From: a bacterium
Lineage (GTDB): Bacteria > Elusimicrobiota > Elusimicrobia > UBA1565 > UBA9628
Reading direction: 5' to 3'
Length of the DNA: 64,000 nucleotides
Assembly (NCBI GenBank): GCA_021822495.1
Contig: JAKAQO010000001.1
Location: 1 to 64,000 of the forward strand
The translations under genes were made by a program, and so were the position numbers. The notes beneath the pieces were generated by a model. It searched no databases. It saw only the letters and a list, made by a program, of their open reading frames with translations, and was not told the origin of the DNA. Every line of letters begins with the position of its first letter. Within the stretch, counting starts at the first letter, position 1. Positions 1 through 10,520 of this stretch are shown one piece after another.

Positions 1-875
1 CGATCTGGGACAGTCCCCTTTTCGGCTAAGGTTTCAAGAGTGCGGACAACCGTGGTCCCGACCGCGATAATTTTCCCGCCGCGTTTCTGGGTCTCTTCAA
101 GTTTTCGCAAATTTTCCGCGTCCACATGGTAATATTCCGCAAGCATGAGGTGTTTGCGGATGTCTCTTGAAATAATCGGTTTAAAGGTTCCGCGGCCGAC
201 ATGAAGAGTCAAGCGGCAAATGGAGATTCCCCGGCGTTCTATTTCCTCAAGAAGTTCCGGGGTAAAATGAAGCCCTGCGGTGGGCGCGGCGATAGAGCCC
301 AGGTTTCGCGCATAAACGGTTTGATAGGACTCCTCATCGTTTTTTTCGGATGAAACCGGCGCGGAAGAAGATTTTCTTTTTTTGAGTATGTAGGGAGGAA
401 GAGGCGGCAAACCGCTTTGAGCCATGTAAGTCTGAATGTCCTCGCGGTCAAACCATATCAGATATTCGCCGTCTTCGTTTAAACCCTCAATCTTTCCCGT
501 CAGATTTCCCGCAAAAATTAATTCCTGATCTTTCTTAAAACCGGAACCCAAAGCCGCCCAAAGCCCCGGCTCAATTTCGCGCGTGAGAAGAATTTCCGCT
601 TTCCCCCCGCTTTTTTTCTTTCCGACCAAGCGGCAGGAAAAAACCTTGGTCTCGTTGAGAACCAGGCAATCCCCCGGCGAGAGATAACTGGGAAGATCGC
701 AGAATCGCTGATGGAAAATCTCATCTTTCTGGCGATCAAAAATTAGTAAGCGACAATCATCTCTTTTATCCAGCGGGCTTGCGGCCAACAATTCCTCGGG
801 ATAGGAAAAACGATAGGCCTCAAGGTCAAAATCAACGGGAAGATTTAAATCGGACATAGGCGTATTCTCGCTCAT
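1..875 (-). CDS. queA: S-adenosylmethionine:tRNA ribosyltransferase-isomerase, 3' part truncated by window start
   Basis: My translation of the minus strand from ATG at 875: MSENTPMSDLNLPVDFDLEAYRFSYPEELLAASPLDKRD...YQTVYARNLGSIAAPTAGLHFTPELLEEIERRGISICRLTLHVGRGTFKPI...EYYHVDAENL, characteristic of QueA. Absent from the ORF track because no stop lies in the window. Start overlaps the upstream stop (ATGA). Confidence 0.93.
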   Translation of the reverse strand, partial: MSENTPMSDLNLPVDFDLEAYRFSYPEELLAASPLDKRDDCRLLIFDRQKDEIFHQRFCDLPSYLSPGDCLVLNETKVFSCRLVGKKKSGGKAEILLTREIEPGLWAALGSGFKKDQELIFAGNLTGKIEGLNEDGEYLIWFDREDIQTYMAQSGLPPLPPYILKKRKSSSAPVSSEKNDEESYQTVYARNLGSIAAPTAGLHFTPELLEEIERRGISICRLTLHVGRGTFKPIISRDIRKHLMLAEYYHVDAENLRKLEETQKRGGKIIAVGTTVVRTLETLAEKGTVPD

Positions 876-2935
876 GGAACTAAAATAATAGGATTTGCCT
901 CGGCCACGTTTCCAGGTAAAAGTTCGGGAGTTTGCGTGCGGTTTTTCATTCCCGCCGCGTCCTCAACTTTCGGACGCAAATAACTATAAAGAGACTGCAC
1001 CGATATTTCTTTAGACTTATTCTTAGCCGCGCCGTTAAGCCCCTTTAAAAAATAATAGGTAAAGAGCCCGTGCCCTTCCGAGTTGAGAACTTCCGCGATC
1101 TGAGCGCCAGAGGCTGCCGTCATCGCGGCTACCCTTGTCGATAAAGGAGCCGATGGTGAGACAGTCAATAAAGGGCGCATTCCCGTTGGAGATAGAGACC
1201 TCGCGCCTCGCCCGGAAAAACATGAGTCCAAAGCGGCCACCACTTGTCGAGCGGGTAATTTCCCAAGAGTCAAATAAAGTCGAGAAAGGGGATAGGCCGT
1301 CTCCTTAAGATAATTAGGATCGCCGTCGGCGGGAACCAAATAAGTTTGATGAGTCTCCGGATCGGCCGCCCCATGACCTGAGAAATAGACAAAAACGGTG
1401 GATGAAGAGGAAACGACCTGCGGCAGCCAACCCTCCAGATTCTTGACCAGGGCCGCGCGCGTCGCTTTCTCATCTTTCAGCCAATGGATATGGCGCGGAG
1501 CGTACCCTAAAGCCATAAGATGCGCGCGCATAGCCTCGGCGTCGTGATCGGCAAAATCCGCCGCCGGAAGATTGTTTTCGTAATGTTCTATGCCTATCAC
1601 CAAGGCAATCTTAAACGGGTCCTCGGGAAAATGATAGGGAATGGCGTCCACATCGGAATGAATGACGATACGCACGGGAGAGACATGTTCTCCATGGTTT
1701 GGCGCGGCGGGTTTTGAATAATTTTGACCGAGCAATGAGGAAATTTTTTGATTTTTCGAAAAATCTTCGGCGCTCAGCCCTTGATTATTTCTAATGCTCG
1801 GCCAAGCCCCGTATTGGAGAAGAATCTGGACCATGGGAAAATTCTGTCTTTTGGCCGCCTCCATCAAAGCGGTATTTCCTGAAGAGTCTTGAATATTAGG
1901 ATCCGCTCCTTTTTGAAGAAGCGCCTTAACCTGATTAAACGCCCCGCCTTGAACGGCCAACATCAGCGGAGTGACGCCCAAGAGCCTTCTCCGCGCGGCT
2001 TCAAGACCCAGAAGTTGAGATTCCTCTTTTTGCGTTTCTTTACGAGGATTAAGCGCATAAGATTTCTTCAAGGAATCCAAGGCCGGGCCAAACTGCCAGG
2101 AATACTCCTCGGCCAAAGCCGCGTCCCAATAAATTTCTGACAAAGACTCTTTGCTAAAATGAAGGTCCATCACCTTTGGGTTTTTAAGGGCCGCATTAAA
2201 ATCTCGGGCGGCTTGAGCTATTTTTCCGGCCCGCACATCTTTGATTCCCTGGGCCACTTCAGAGATATCTCCCACTTTCTTAAAATCCGGATAAAACATT
2301 TTCCTAGACGGCAAAAAAAGCTTCGCCAAATCACCCGCCGCGGCATTGACGCAATTCTCGGTTAATTGCCCGCGGTCAATAGCGCCTGGAGAGGCGTTTT
2401 TGGCCTGGGTTTGCGCTTGACAAACTTTTGCGATAGTTTGAGAATGAATTAATCGCCCGGTTTTAGCATCCGTCACGTCTAAATGCCCGCCGATGCGGAG
2501 TCTCCCCACGCGCGTTTTTAAAGGACAAGGATGGGCGCGGTTATTCCACTGACAGGTATCCGGAGATTCCCTCACAAACTCATAATAATTTTTATTGATG
2601 GTCCCGGAAATAAATGCCGCATCGTGAAGAAGCGCCTCAATGCTTCCTGTCTTGACGCTGGCCGCATCTTGATTTTTGGCCAAATCATATTCCGCGACCA
2701 GGACATTGAGCCGATCACGGTTCATGAAATTAAAATTTCTCGAACGCGACAAATCCACGGCCAAAGAATCCTTAAAGCGCTGTCCCGCATTCCCGTTCAT
2801 ATCCCCAAATGCAAAGCTCCGATAGGGAGACAAATCAATCGCCGAAGGAAAGGTGACCGCCATGGGAACCTGAACCGTAGAGCAGGAAATAAGAAGAAGC
2901 GGGATGAAAAAGCATACGATTCGCCGGAAAGTCAT
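872..2935 (-). CDS. Lipoprotein: CsgG-like N-terminal region, ankyrin repeats, caspase-like (peptidase C14) domain
   Basis: Lipobox LLLISC; ankyrin motifs GVTPLMLAVQGGAFNQVKALLQKGADPNIQDSSGNTALMEAAKRQNFPMVQILLQYGA; caspase His motif VYFSGHGA and Cys motif ALDSCFSGRG. Confidence 0.85.
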   Translation of the reverse strand: MTFRRIVCFFIPLLLISCSTVQVPMAVTFPSAIDLSPYRSFAFGDMNGNAGQRFKDSLAVDLSRSRNFNFMNRDRLNVLVAEYDLAKNQDAASVKTGSIEALLHDAAFISGTINKNYYEFVRESPDTCQWNNRAHPCPLKTRVGRLRIGGHLDVTDAKTGRLIHSQTIAKVCQAQTQAKNASPGAIDRGQLTENCVNAAAGDLAKLFLPSRKMFYPDFKKVGDISEVAQGIKDVRAGKIAQAARDFNAALKNPKVMDLHFSKESLSEIYWDAALAEEYSWQFGPALDSLKKSYALNPRKETQKEESQLLGLEAARRRLLGVTPLMLAVQGGAFNQVKALLQKGADPNIQDSSGNTALMEAAKRQNFPMVQILLQYGAWPSIRNNQGLSAEDFSKNQKISSLLGQNYSKPAAPNHGEHVSPVRIVIHSDVDAIPYHFPEDPFKIALVIGIEHYENNLPAADFADHDAEAMRAHLMALGYAPRHIHWLKDEKATRAALVKNLEGWLPQVVSSSSTVFVYFSGHGAADPETHQTYLVPADGDPNYLKETAYPLSRLYLTLGKLPARQVVAALDSCFSGRGARSLSPTGMRPLLTVSPSAPLSTRVAAMTAASGAQIAEVLNSEGHGLFTYYFLKGLNGAAKNKSKEISVQSLYSYLRPKVEDAAGMKNRTQTPELLPGNVAEANPIILVP

Positions 2936-4071
2936 GAATTCTTAGAGACTGGAATCGTAAAGAAAAAAGTCGCCCCGCGCCCAATTCCTTCGCTTTCAAC
3001 GCCCATTTTCCCGCCATGGGCTTCGACAATTTCTTTGGAGGTCGCCAGCCCCAAGCCAAGACGCCCGCCTTTGGAAGCGTCCGGACCTTGATAAAAACTT
3101 TGAAAAATTTTACTCAGTTCCGTCGGCAAAATTCCGTCTCCGGAATCCTTCACTCCGAATCGAACAGCGGGGCTCGATTTTTCATTTAGAACCGGCCGCG
3201 CATAAACCAAAATTTCCCCGCCCTTGGAAGTATAGCGAATGGCATTTTCAAGCAAATTGTTAAGAACCTGGGAAATGCGCCTCTTATCAGCGAAAATTTC
3301 CGGCAAGGATTTTTCTATTTTTTCCGTGAATTTAATTCCGCGGGCCGCCGCCCGCGCCTGGGAACCCGGCAAAACTTCTTGCAAAAGAATTTCGGGGTCG
3401 AAGGTTTCCCGCTCAATTCTAAATTTTCCGTTCTCAATGGCGGCCCAATCAACCAAGTCCGCGGTCAAGCGCGTCAATTGGCTGATGCTGGAAGAAATCG
3501 CGACCATTCTTTTTTTCTGTTCTTCCGAAGGGCTCATCGTTTGAGACAGAAGCTCAAAACTCGCCTGAAGGGCCATTAAAGCGTTCGATAAATCATGGGA
3601 AGCCATGGAAAGAAATTTGGATTTCATCCGGTCCAGATGCTCCAATTCCTCGTTGGTTTTTTTAAGTTCGAGATTCATTCTCTCGTTTTCCCGCATCAAG
3701 CGCAACTTTTCCAATGAGTTTGAAATCGAGTGTTTGAGGCGGTCTACGTCGACCGGCTTGACCAAGAAATCCGCGACCGATTCCTGAAGCGCCATTACGG
3801 CAGTTTCCTGGGTTCGGTCCGCCGTAAGCATTAAAACCTGGCTTTTCAAATCGATTTTTCTAATTTTCTTGATAATCTGAATTCCAGTTGAGTTCGGCAA
3901 ATTATAATCCATCAAGATCACGTCAAATGAGCGCGCCCGCACTTGGTCCAAAGCCTCCTGTTCTCCGGAGGCCTTAAATACTTCATAACCGGCATCTTCA
4001 AGAACGTCGGACAAGGACTCCCGAATATGCGGGTCATCGTCTACGATTAAAATGCGCGCCTTGGGTTCCAT
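2932..4071 (-). CDS. Receiver-histidine kinase hybrid
   Basis: N-terminal receiver (ILIVDDDPHIRESL...DVILMDYNLP) and HisKA/HATPase (SMASHDLSNALM...LGLGLATSKEIVEAHGG). Confidence 0.93.
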   Translation of the reverse strand: MEPKARILIVDDDPHIRESLSDVLEDAGYEVFKASGEQEALDQVRARSFDVILMDYNLPNSTGIQIIKKIRKIDLKSQVLMLTADRTQETAVMALQESVADFLVKPVDVDRLKHSISNSLEKLRLMRENERMNLELKKTNEELEHLDRMKSKFLSMASHDLSNALMALQASFELLSQTMSPSEEQKKRMVAISSSISQLTRLTADLVDWAAIENGKFRIERETFDPEILLQEVLPGSQARAAARGIKFTEKIEKSLPEIFADKRRISQVLNNLLENAIRYTSKGGEILVYARPVLNEKSSPAVRFGVKDSGDGILPTELSKIFQSFYQGPDASKGGRLGLGLATSKEIVEAHGGKMGVESEGIGRGATFFFTIPVSKNS

Positions 4072-5951
4072 TATGCCTCAACCTTTTGCGAAATGGGAAT
4101 ATGGAGACGGAAAATAGTGCCTCTCCCGACTACGCTTGCAACTTCGACTTTGCCGCCGTGACGATCAATGACTTTTTTCACGACCGCAAGCCCCAAGCCC
4201 GTTCCACGCGCCTTGGTGGTAAAAAACGGAGCGAATATTTTTTCAAGCGTTTCCGGAGGAATGCCGGGGCCGGTGTCCGAAATTTCAATGGCCGCCATAT
4301 TAGCCTCGGACAAAAAGGTCTTGACTCCCAAAATTCCTTTTTCCGGCATCACCTCGATGGCGTTTCCAATAAGATTTCTCAGCGCCTGCTGCATCTCGGT
4401 CAGGTCAATCTCAACCGGAGGATTGGACGGAACAAAAATTTTTTGAAGCGTGATATGAGGCGGAAAGGGATAAACCGACAATAATTCTTCCAACCAATCA
4501 TTGAGACGAACGGTCTCGGGCTGAAGTTCGCGCTGTCTTGAATAGGTCAATATCTCGTTGATAATTCCGTTAGCCTGCTGAATCTCGGATTCGATAATCT
4601 TGACATGCTTGGAAACTTTTGGATCTTGCGAGAGAACGGAAGCGAGCTTGGTTTTAATGAAGTAGATGGAGTTATTGATGACCGCCAGAGGATTGCGTAT
4701 TTCATGGCCGACGACGGAAGCCATTTGTCCAATCGCGGCCAAACGCTCTTTTTTAATGAGCTCTTCTTGCGCCGCTTTCAGCTCACGAGTGCGCGCTTCA
4801 ACCCGTTTTTCAAGAGTTCGGTTCAAGCGCTCAAGCTCTTGCTTAGTGTCCACCAGTTCGCCGGTCTTTTCTTTCAAGGATTCGCTCATGGACAAAAACG
4901 CCTGCGCCAAATCTCCAATCTCATCATTGGTCGTCAAAACCTCGGGGAAATCCTCGAATTGTCCCATGCCTACTTTTCGCGCCGCGTCCTTAAGAGCTCT
5001 GAGGGGCTGCGTAATATGCCGGGAAACGGCTAGGGACAAAACGATGATGGCGATAATCACCCAAACCAAAAGCCTCAAGATTTGAGAACGCATCCGGGCG
5101 GCCGTGTGGTAAGCGGCTTGAATGGATTCTTGAACGTAGACGATCCAATCCAAACCGTTGACATCCGCATAAGCGCTTAAAAAACTTTGACCGCTTGAAA
5201 GAGTCATCTCTCCGCCGCCGGAATCGGCGACCTGGCTCGTTAAAATTTTCAAAATCTCGCCGTTTAGGCGGGCATCAGGCTTATAGACTTTTTCCGGGTC
5301 GGAATGGGCGATTAAAAACCCATCCGGACTGGCGACGGCGGCCGAGGTTTCGCTCGATGGCGGAAATTCCATCGACAGCATGGAAGAAAGCCCATTGAGG
5401 CTGATTTTTGCGGCCAAGACCCCGACAGGGGTTTGTCCGGGTTTTGGAGTTCCAATAGAAACCGCGATCGTCACCGTCGGATAAATGCCTTGAAATCTCT
5501 TTAAAGCGCCGATAAATTCTCCCCGGGCTAAAGCCGTATCAAAAAATCCCTCGGACTCCATATCGCGTAATTGGGGGTTGGGGCCGAGAAAGCGCCCTTC
5601 GCGAATTACTTCATGACCCGCGGAATCCAGGACAGAAAGTTCAAGAATGGCGACATGAAGGCTCATGAGATGTTTGAGATATTCATCCTCCAGCGCCTTG
5701 TTTCCGGAAACAAATTGGGGCAACGCTGCGGATTCTTCTAAGATGTCCCGATAGGTCGCGATATATTTATAGACCGTCTCGGCGAAACTCTGGGCCAAGG
5801 ATTTTTCCGTTCCCAGAATTTGTTGATGAAGAGAAGCCTGGGAAATATTAATGAGGTAAAGCCCCGCCACTCCCATGGGAATCAAGGAAATAATGAGAAA
5901 CCAGAGGAGAATCTTGTAAGCGAGTCTGCCTCTTTGAGTGGTGGATGGCAT
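4071..5951 (-). CDS. Membrane sensor histidine kinase with Cache-like extracellular domain and HAMP
   Basis: N-terminal TM, ~250 aa sensor region, second TM, HAMP, H-box GHEIRNPLAVINNS, G-boxes DTGPGIP and GTGLGLAVVKKVIDRHGG. Confidence 0.93.
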   Translation of the reverse strand: MPSTTQRGRLAYKILLWFLIISLIPMGVAGLYLINISQASLHQQILGTEKSLAQSFAETVYKYIATYRDILEESAALPQFVSGNKALEDEYLKHLMSLHVAILELSVLDSAGHEVIREGRFLGPNPQLRDMESEGFFDTALARGEFIGALKRFQGIYPTVTIAVSIGTPKPGQTPVGVLAAKISLNGLSSMLSMEFPPSSETSAAVASPDGFLIAHSDPEKVYKPDARLNGEILKILTSQVADSGGGEMTLSSGQSFLSAYADVNGLDWIVYVQESIQAAYHTAARMRSQILRLLVWVIIAIIVLSLAVSRHITQPLRALKDAARKVGMGQFEDFPEVLTTNDEIGDLAQAFLSMSESLKEKTGELVDTKQELERLNRTLEKRVEARTRELKAAQEELIKKERLAAIGQMASVVGHEIRNPLAVINNSIYFIKTKLASVLSQDPKVSKHVKIIESEIQQANGIINEILTYSRQRELQPETVRLNDWLEELLSVYPFPPHITLQKIFVPSNPPVEIDLTEMQQALRNLIGNAIEVMPEKGILGVKTFLSEANMAAIEISDTGPGIPPETLEKIFAPFFTTKARGTGLGLAVVKKVIDRHGGKVEVASVVGRGTIFRLHIPISQKVEA

Positions 5952-5962
5952 GCGGCCCGAAA

Positions 5963-6355
5963 CTAGCCCTTGCGGCGAGTGAGCATTTGCCGAATTCGCG
6001 CGGAGAGTTCGACAATATCAAAAGGTTTGGTCAGGTAATCATCCGCTCCCAAGGCAAAACCTTGTTTTTTCTCGTCTAATGACAGAAAGCGCCCCGTCAT
6101 CATGATTAAGATCGTCGTTTTGGAGCGTTTGCGGAGTTCCTGACAAATCTGGAATCCCGAGGAATCCGGCAGTTGAATGTCCATGATCACGATATCGGGA
6201 TTAATTTTTGCCGCGCAATCAAGCCCAGACTGAGCTGTTCCGGCCAAGGAACACTCAAAACCGTCTAATTCCAAAACCTCGGCCAAACTTTCGCGCAAAT
6301 GAGCGTCGTCATCAATGACCAAAAGCTTGGCATGATTTTGTTTCGTCATTTTCAT
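5963..6355 (-). CDS. Response regulator receiver protein
   Basis: LLVIDDDAHLRESL...DIVIMDIQLPDSSG...GADDYLTKPFD. Confidence 0.93.
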   Translation of the reverse strand: MKMTKQNHAKLLVIDDDAHLRESLAEVLELDGFECSLAGTAQSGLDCAAKINPDIVIMDIQLPDSSGFQICQELRKRSKTTILIMMTGRFLSLDEKKQGFALGADDYLTKPFDIVELSARIRQMLTRRKG

Positions 6356-7179
6356 TACCTCCGCATTTCAGAACTCGGGGGAATCAATTTGTAGCCCACG
6401 CAGGGAATGGTCGTCACGTATTTCGCGGCGGGCCCCAATTTTTCCCGCAAGCGCCTCACGTGAACATCCACGGTCCGAGGGGAACCGAAATAGTTATAGC
6501 CCCAGACGCGCTCGATGAGATAGGGGCGGCTCAAGACGCGGTTGGATGAACTTAAAAACACGTAAAGCAAATCAAGTTCCTTGGAAGTCAGATTGACTTT
6601 TTTCCCGCTGATATGAAGGGTGTAGCTCGTTAAATTGAGTTCAATGAGCCCCATCTTGATGATTTCTTCCGAAGGCGCCGTCTGGGTGCGGCGAAGAAGC
6701 GCCTTGATGCGGGCCACGCACTCGGCCGCGTCCCAATTCAAGGATAAGCACTCATCCGCCCCCGCGTTAAAAAATGCGAGGCGAATGGCGGCTTGAGAGG
6801 AGCTGGAAACGGATGCGCCGTTGGCCGCTGCGTCGCCGGAAAATTTAACGCGAATAGCGTCCACCGGCTTTTTCCCAAAGGCGGCGTAAGCGCTCCGCTG
6901 CGGCGCCGCGGTTTGAGTTTCCCCATGTTCAACCACGGCGACAATCGGCATTTGCTTATAAAGCCCCTTCGCCCTTAAATTTTTGACAATCGCAACCCCG
7001 TCCATATCCGCCAATTTTTCTCCCACAAGGAGGAGACCGGCATTTTGTTTGGAAAGCTGCGTCAAAACCTCTTTTGATTTTTGCGCGACGGAAACCGCGA
7101 ACTGGTTCGCCGACAGCGCTTCAATCAAAACGGCCGCGCGATTAGGCTCGCGAGAGGCGTAAATGGCGCTGATTTTCAT
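6355..7179 (-). CDS. OmpR/PhoB-type regulator with degenerate receiver domain
   Basis: C-terminal winged helix (LTSKELDLLYVFLSSSNRVLSRPYLIERVWGYNYFGSPRTVDVHVRRLREKLG). Receiver lacks an obvious phospho-acceptor Asp (GLLLVGEKLADMDG) and carries a low-complexity insertion. Confidence 0.88.
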   Translation of the reverse strand: MKISAIYASREPNRAAVLIEALSANQFAVSVAQKSKEVLTQLSKQNAGLLLVGEKLADMDGVAIVKNLRAKGLYKQMPIVAVVEHGETQTAAPQRSAYAAFGKKPVDAIRVKFSGDAAANGASVSSSSQAAIRLAFFNAGADECLSLNWDAAECVARIKALLRRTQTAPSEEIIKMGLIELNLTSYTLHISGKKVNLTSKELDLLYVFLSSSNRVLSRPYLIERVWGYNYFGSPRTVDVHVRRLREKLGPAAKYVTTIPCVGYKLIPPSSEMRR

Positions 7180-7613
7180 CCTTCGGTCTCTTCCTCCGCT
7201 TCCGCCTCGGATAATTCAAGGTGCAAGCCCGAAAGCCCTCCGGGCCCCACCAAAAAATTATAAATGACGGCCACGACCAAGAGCATCGCGTCCATCAACG
7301 CCGCATAAAACGCGGTAAAGAGGATGATGGAAACAAACTTAAGAGGAGCCGTCAAACTATCGGCATTAAGGCCGGGAGCGATTAAAAACGTGCTGATTCC
7401 CCCGAAAAGTCCAATCAAACAAAATAGAAGGGAAAAAACCGGCTTCACCGCCGCGAAAAGAGACAGACCCGCAATGCCGACCCCGATGATTTCGATAGCC
7501 GCCCTTTGCGCCACAAACCCCATGGCCGCGCAAATGACCCCCACAACGACTCCTGTCGGAATCATTGGGTGATTATGCCAATACGGATTGATTCGCTTCA
7601 GATGATAGTTCAT
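7176..7613 (-). CDS. Small integral membrane protein of unknown function
   Basis: Hydrophobic segments, overlaps the next start (ATGA type), GGGAG Shine-Dalgarno-like upstream. Confidence 0.7.
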   Translation of the reverse strand: MNYHLKRINPYWHNHPMIPTGVVVGVICAAMGFVAQRAAIEIIGVGIAGLSLFAAVKPVFSLLFCLIGLFGGISTFLIAPGLNADSLTAPLKFVSIILFTAFYAALMDAMLLVVAVIYNFLVGPGGLSGLHLELSEAEAEEETEG

Positions 7614-7724
7614 AGTAGTTCTCCCATTCTTCTAAACCCTGAAACCGCCAGCATCTTCAACAGATTAACAGAACTAGAACAAAGATTCAAGAGGCTGCAA
7701 TCCTAAAACGCGAAAAAACCATTC

Positions 7725-8870
7725 TTACTCGACGACAGAAAGAACCGAGCCTGGAAAATAAAATTTAAGTATCTTTTCGTAACTTCGGCCAAGCACGGCT
7801 TGCCCGCGCGCCCCCCATTGGCACAAGCCAACCCCGTGTCCGGAGCCTCCTCCATCAAATTCCACGCCATTGCCTTCTTTTTTCATCCTAAAAATCCGTA
7901 CGCTTTTCAGGCTGGAAGCCCCCAAGGCCAAGCGAAAGCGATTCGCGTCAACGACAATAGGCGTATTTCCAATTCGCGCCTTAAAAATTTTTATGTAGTC
8001 ATATTTTTCAGAGCCGAGCCTGAAAAACTTAAGCGCTCCGCCAATCAGATGGCGGTTTTCAAGAGCCGCCTTGATTTCATCGGTTCTAAAAAAAACCTTC
8101 CAACGGTAATAAGGAGAAATTTTACAATAGGGATCCGAAACGCCTCTCAGAGGCTTCGGCGTGCGCTTAAAACCCCACACCCATCCCGCGTCCGCGGTAT
8201 GCCCGCCGCAACAGGAATGGTAATAGACGCTTAGGAGCTTCCCTTTGTACCCCAAAACCTCGCCCTTGGTTTCACGAACCGCCAAAGTAATATTTTTCGG
8301 CGTTCGATCCACCCCGCCATACATCTGAGAGCCCGCGTCATCACTAAGATCGTAGCCATGAGTGTGGTATTTTTCAAGCTGAAAATACGCGAAGGTCCGG
8401 GCCATCACCGCCTGGGCTTTTAACGCCTCCAGCGGCCAGGACGCGTCCATTTCGTGTCCGACCACGCCCAAAAGATAAGTTTCCATTCCTAGAATTTCAA
8501 TTCCGGTGACCGTCTTATTGGAATTTAAAAGGATAAGAAAACTCCCCGGATAACGCCTCCCCCCGATCCATAAAGCGGCGTTTGAATCTTGACTCCTTAG
8601 CCACGCCTGGGCCGGCAAGGTCCATGTTCCCAACAATAAGAGTTTCGCCGAAGGTTTGACGGCGTAGGTTTTTCCATCAACAAGATTTTTTTGATGTCCT
8701 AAAAAATCAATGACCTGATAATGGCCGCGTGGAACAAAAACGAATGAATCCGCTTGCGGAACGATTCCCACGCGAATATTTCGCTCATGCGCCCAAGAAA
8801 TCCAAGGAATTAAAAAAATTGAAGTAATAAGGGCGCTGATTTTTAAAAATTTTTTAAAAAAGTCCGGCAT
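7725..8870 (-). CDS. SpoIID/LytB domain protein
   Basis: [31 protein letters not shown]... and [16 protein letters not shown] are SpoIID/LytB hallmarks. Confidence 0.92.
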   Translation of the reverse strand: MPDFFKKFLKISALITSIFLIPWISWAHERNIRVGIVPQADSFVFVPRGHYQVIDFLGHQKNLVDGKTYAVKPSAKLLLLGTWTLPAQAWLRSQDSNAALWIGGRRYPGSFLILLNSNKTVTGIEILGMETYLLGVVGHEMDASWPLEALKAQAVMARTFAYFQLEKYHTHGYDLSDDAGSQMYGGVDRTPKNITLAVRETKGEVLGYKGKLLSVYYHSCCGGHTADAGWVWGFKRTPKPLRGVSDPYCKISPYYRWKVFFRTDEIKAALENRHLIGGALKFFRLGSEKYDYIKIFKARIGNTPIVVDANRFRLALGASSLKSVRIFRMKKEGNGVEFDGGGSGHGVGLCQWGARGQAVLGRSYEKILKFYFPGSVLSVVE

Positions 8871-9885
8871 CTTTTTGCATGGGAGGAACGGGAAAGTTTA
8901 AATGCCGATACGCTTTCTGAGAGGCGACTCTCCCTCGGGGAGTGCGGGACATGAACCCAGATTGAATTAAGAAAGGCTCAATCACATCGGTCAAGGTGTC
9001 CAACTCTTCTCCGATGGCAATCGCCAAGTTCTCAAGTCCCACCGGGCCGCCGGAGAATTTTTCGATGAGAGCGAGAAGAAGCCGGCGATCAATGGCGTCT
9101 AAGCCCATAGGGTCAACTTCAAGAGCGTCCAAGGCGTAACGAGCAATCGCGCCGTCAATGACTCCCTTTCCTTTAATATCGGCAAAATCTCGAACTCTCC
9201 GCAAAAGACGATTGGCAATCCTGGGAGTTTGACGGCAGCGGCTGGCAATCTCAAAGGCTCCGTCATCCAACATGCGAATCTTTAAAATGCCGGCGCTACG
9301 GAGAACGATTTTTTCAAGTTCTCCGTTCTCATAAAAACCGAGATTTCCAACGATGCCGAAGCGATCCCGCAAGGGCCCGGTCAAAAGCCCAGCCCTAGTC
9401 GTCGCCCCCACCAAGGTAAAACGCGGAACCGCCAATTTCAAGCTTGAGGCGGAAGGCCCCTTGCCGGTTGAAACAAAGAAAGTGAAATCCTCCATCACCG
9501 GATACAAGGCCTCTTCCACAATCGCATTTAAGCGGTGAATCTCATCAATAAAAAAAATATCGCCTTCGCTTAAGTCAGTCAAAAGAGCGGCTAAATCCCC
9601 CGCTCGCTCCAAAATGGGCCCGGAAGAGGTCCGTAAATTAACCCCCATCTCCCGCGCCAAGATGTAGGACAAAGTCGTTTTTCCCAAGCCCGGAGGAGAA
9701 TAAAACAAGCAGTGATCCAGAGGTTCTTTTCTCTTTCGCGCGGCCTCGATAAAAACGCGCAAATTCGCCTTTAATTTTTCTTGGCCGATAAACTCATCCA
9801 AGGTCTTAGGGCGAAGAGCCTTATCAAAGACCTCATCACCGGCGGAAGTTTCAGGAATTAAAATTGAGTCAGCTAAATCATCCAT
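8854..9885 (-). CDS. ruvB: Holliday junction DNA helicase RuvB
   Basis: [58 protein letters not shown]...; Walker motifs; C-terminal [13 protein letters not shown]. Confidence 0.97.
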   Translation of the reverse strand: MDDLADSILIPETSAGDEVFDKALRPKTLDEFIGQEKLKANLRVFIEAARKRKEPLDHCLFYSPPGLGKTTLSYILAREMGVNLRTSSGPILERAGDLAALLTDLSEGDIFFIDEIHRLNAIVEEALYPVMEDFTFFVSTGKGPSASSLKLAVPRFTLVGATTRAGLLTGPLRDRFGIVGNLGFYENGELEKIVLRSAGILKIRMLDDGAFEIASRCRQTPRIANRLLRRVRDFADIKGKGVIDGAIARYALDALEVDPMGLDAIDRRLLLALIEKFSGGPVGLENLAIAIGEELDTLTDVIEPFLIQSGFMSRTPRGRVASQKAYRHLNFPVPPMQKDAGLF

Positions 9886-10508
9886 TAGAGTTTCTTAAGC
9901 GCCAGGCGGACAATTTCCTCCACTCCCAAATGCGCCGCTCCGTTTTCATCCATTACGGCCTGTAAAGCCGTTCGCGCTTCCGCGTTTTTATAGCCCAAAG
10001 CTGACAAGGCGCTGAGCGCTTGCGACAAGGATCCATTCGCCGGCATTTGTAGTCGAGCCATTTTCTCGGAACCGGATAAAGACACCTCTCCAATTTTATC
10101 CTTGAGACCGGCAATTAATTTATCGGCGGTCTTAGCCGTAAACCCAAAAATCCCGGCCAGAACCTTGGAATCTTTCTCAATAATGGCGCGCCGAAAATCA
10201 GGGAAAGATTTCGCGGCTTTCTCCACGTATTCCATGGCCTTCTTGGCCCCGGCGCCGGGAATATTGTCCTTAAAAAGGAAAAAAACATCTTTTTCCTCCG
10301 CCGTTAAAAATCCGTAAAGGGTTTCCCCGCCCCCATACATTCCGGAAACGGACACGATTTGAAACAAGGTCTCATCTTCCCCCTTTTCTCGAATCCGCTC
10401 TAAAACCCCCCGGGAAACCAAAACCTCATAGCCTACTCCCGAAACCTCTACCACCAAACGCTCGTTATTTGAGTCAATCACTCGCCCGCGCAAACTCGCA
10501 ATAGCCAT
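9885..10508 (-). CDS. ruvA: Holliday junction DNA helicase RuvA
   Basis: [32 protein letters not shown]...; position directly upstream of ruvB. Confidence 0.94.
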   Translation of the reverse strand: MAIASLRGRVIDSNNERLVVEVSGVGYEVLVSRGVLERIREKGEDETLFQIVSVSGMYGGGETLYGFLTAEEKDVFFLFKDNIPGAGAKKAMEYVEKAAKSFPDFRRAIIEKDSKVLAGIFGFTAKTADKLIAGLKDKIGEVSLSGSEKMARLQMPANGSLSQALSALSALGYKNAEARTALQAVMDENGAAHLGVEEIVRLALKKL

Positions 10509-10520
10509 TACGCCTTTATC

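Noticed and set aside
2531-3091. 186-aa plus-strand ORF, and many other ORFs antisense to annotated genes (for example 1889-2140, 11469-11972, 49753-50223)
   Set aside because: They mirror strongly supported coding regions on the opposite strand and show no recognisable domains; treated as shadow ORFs.
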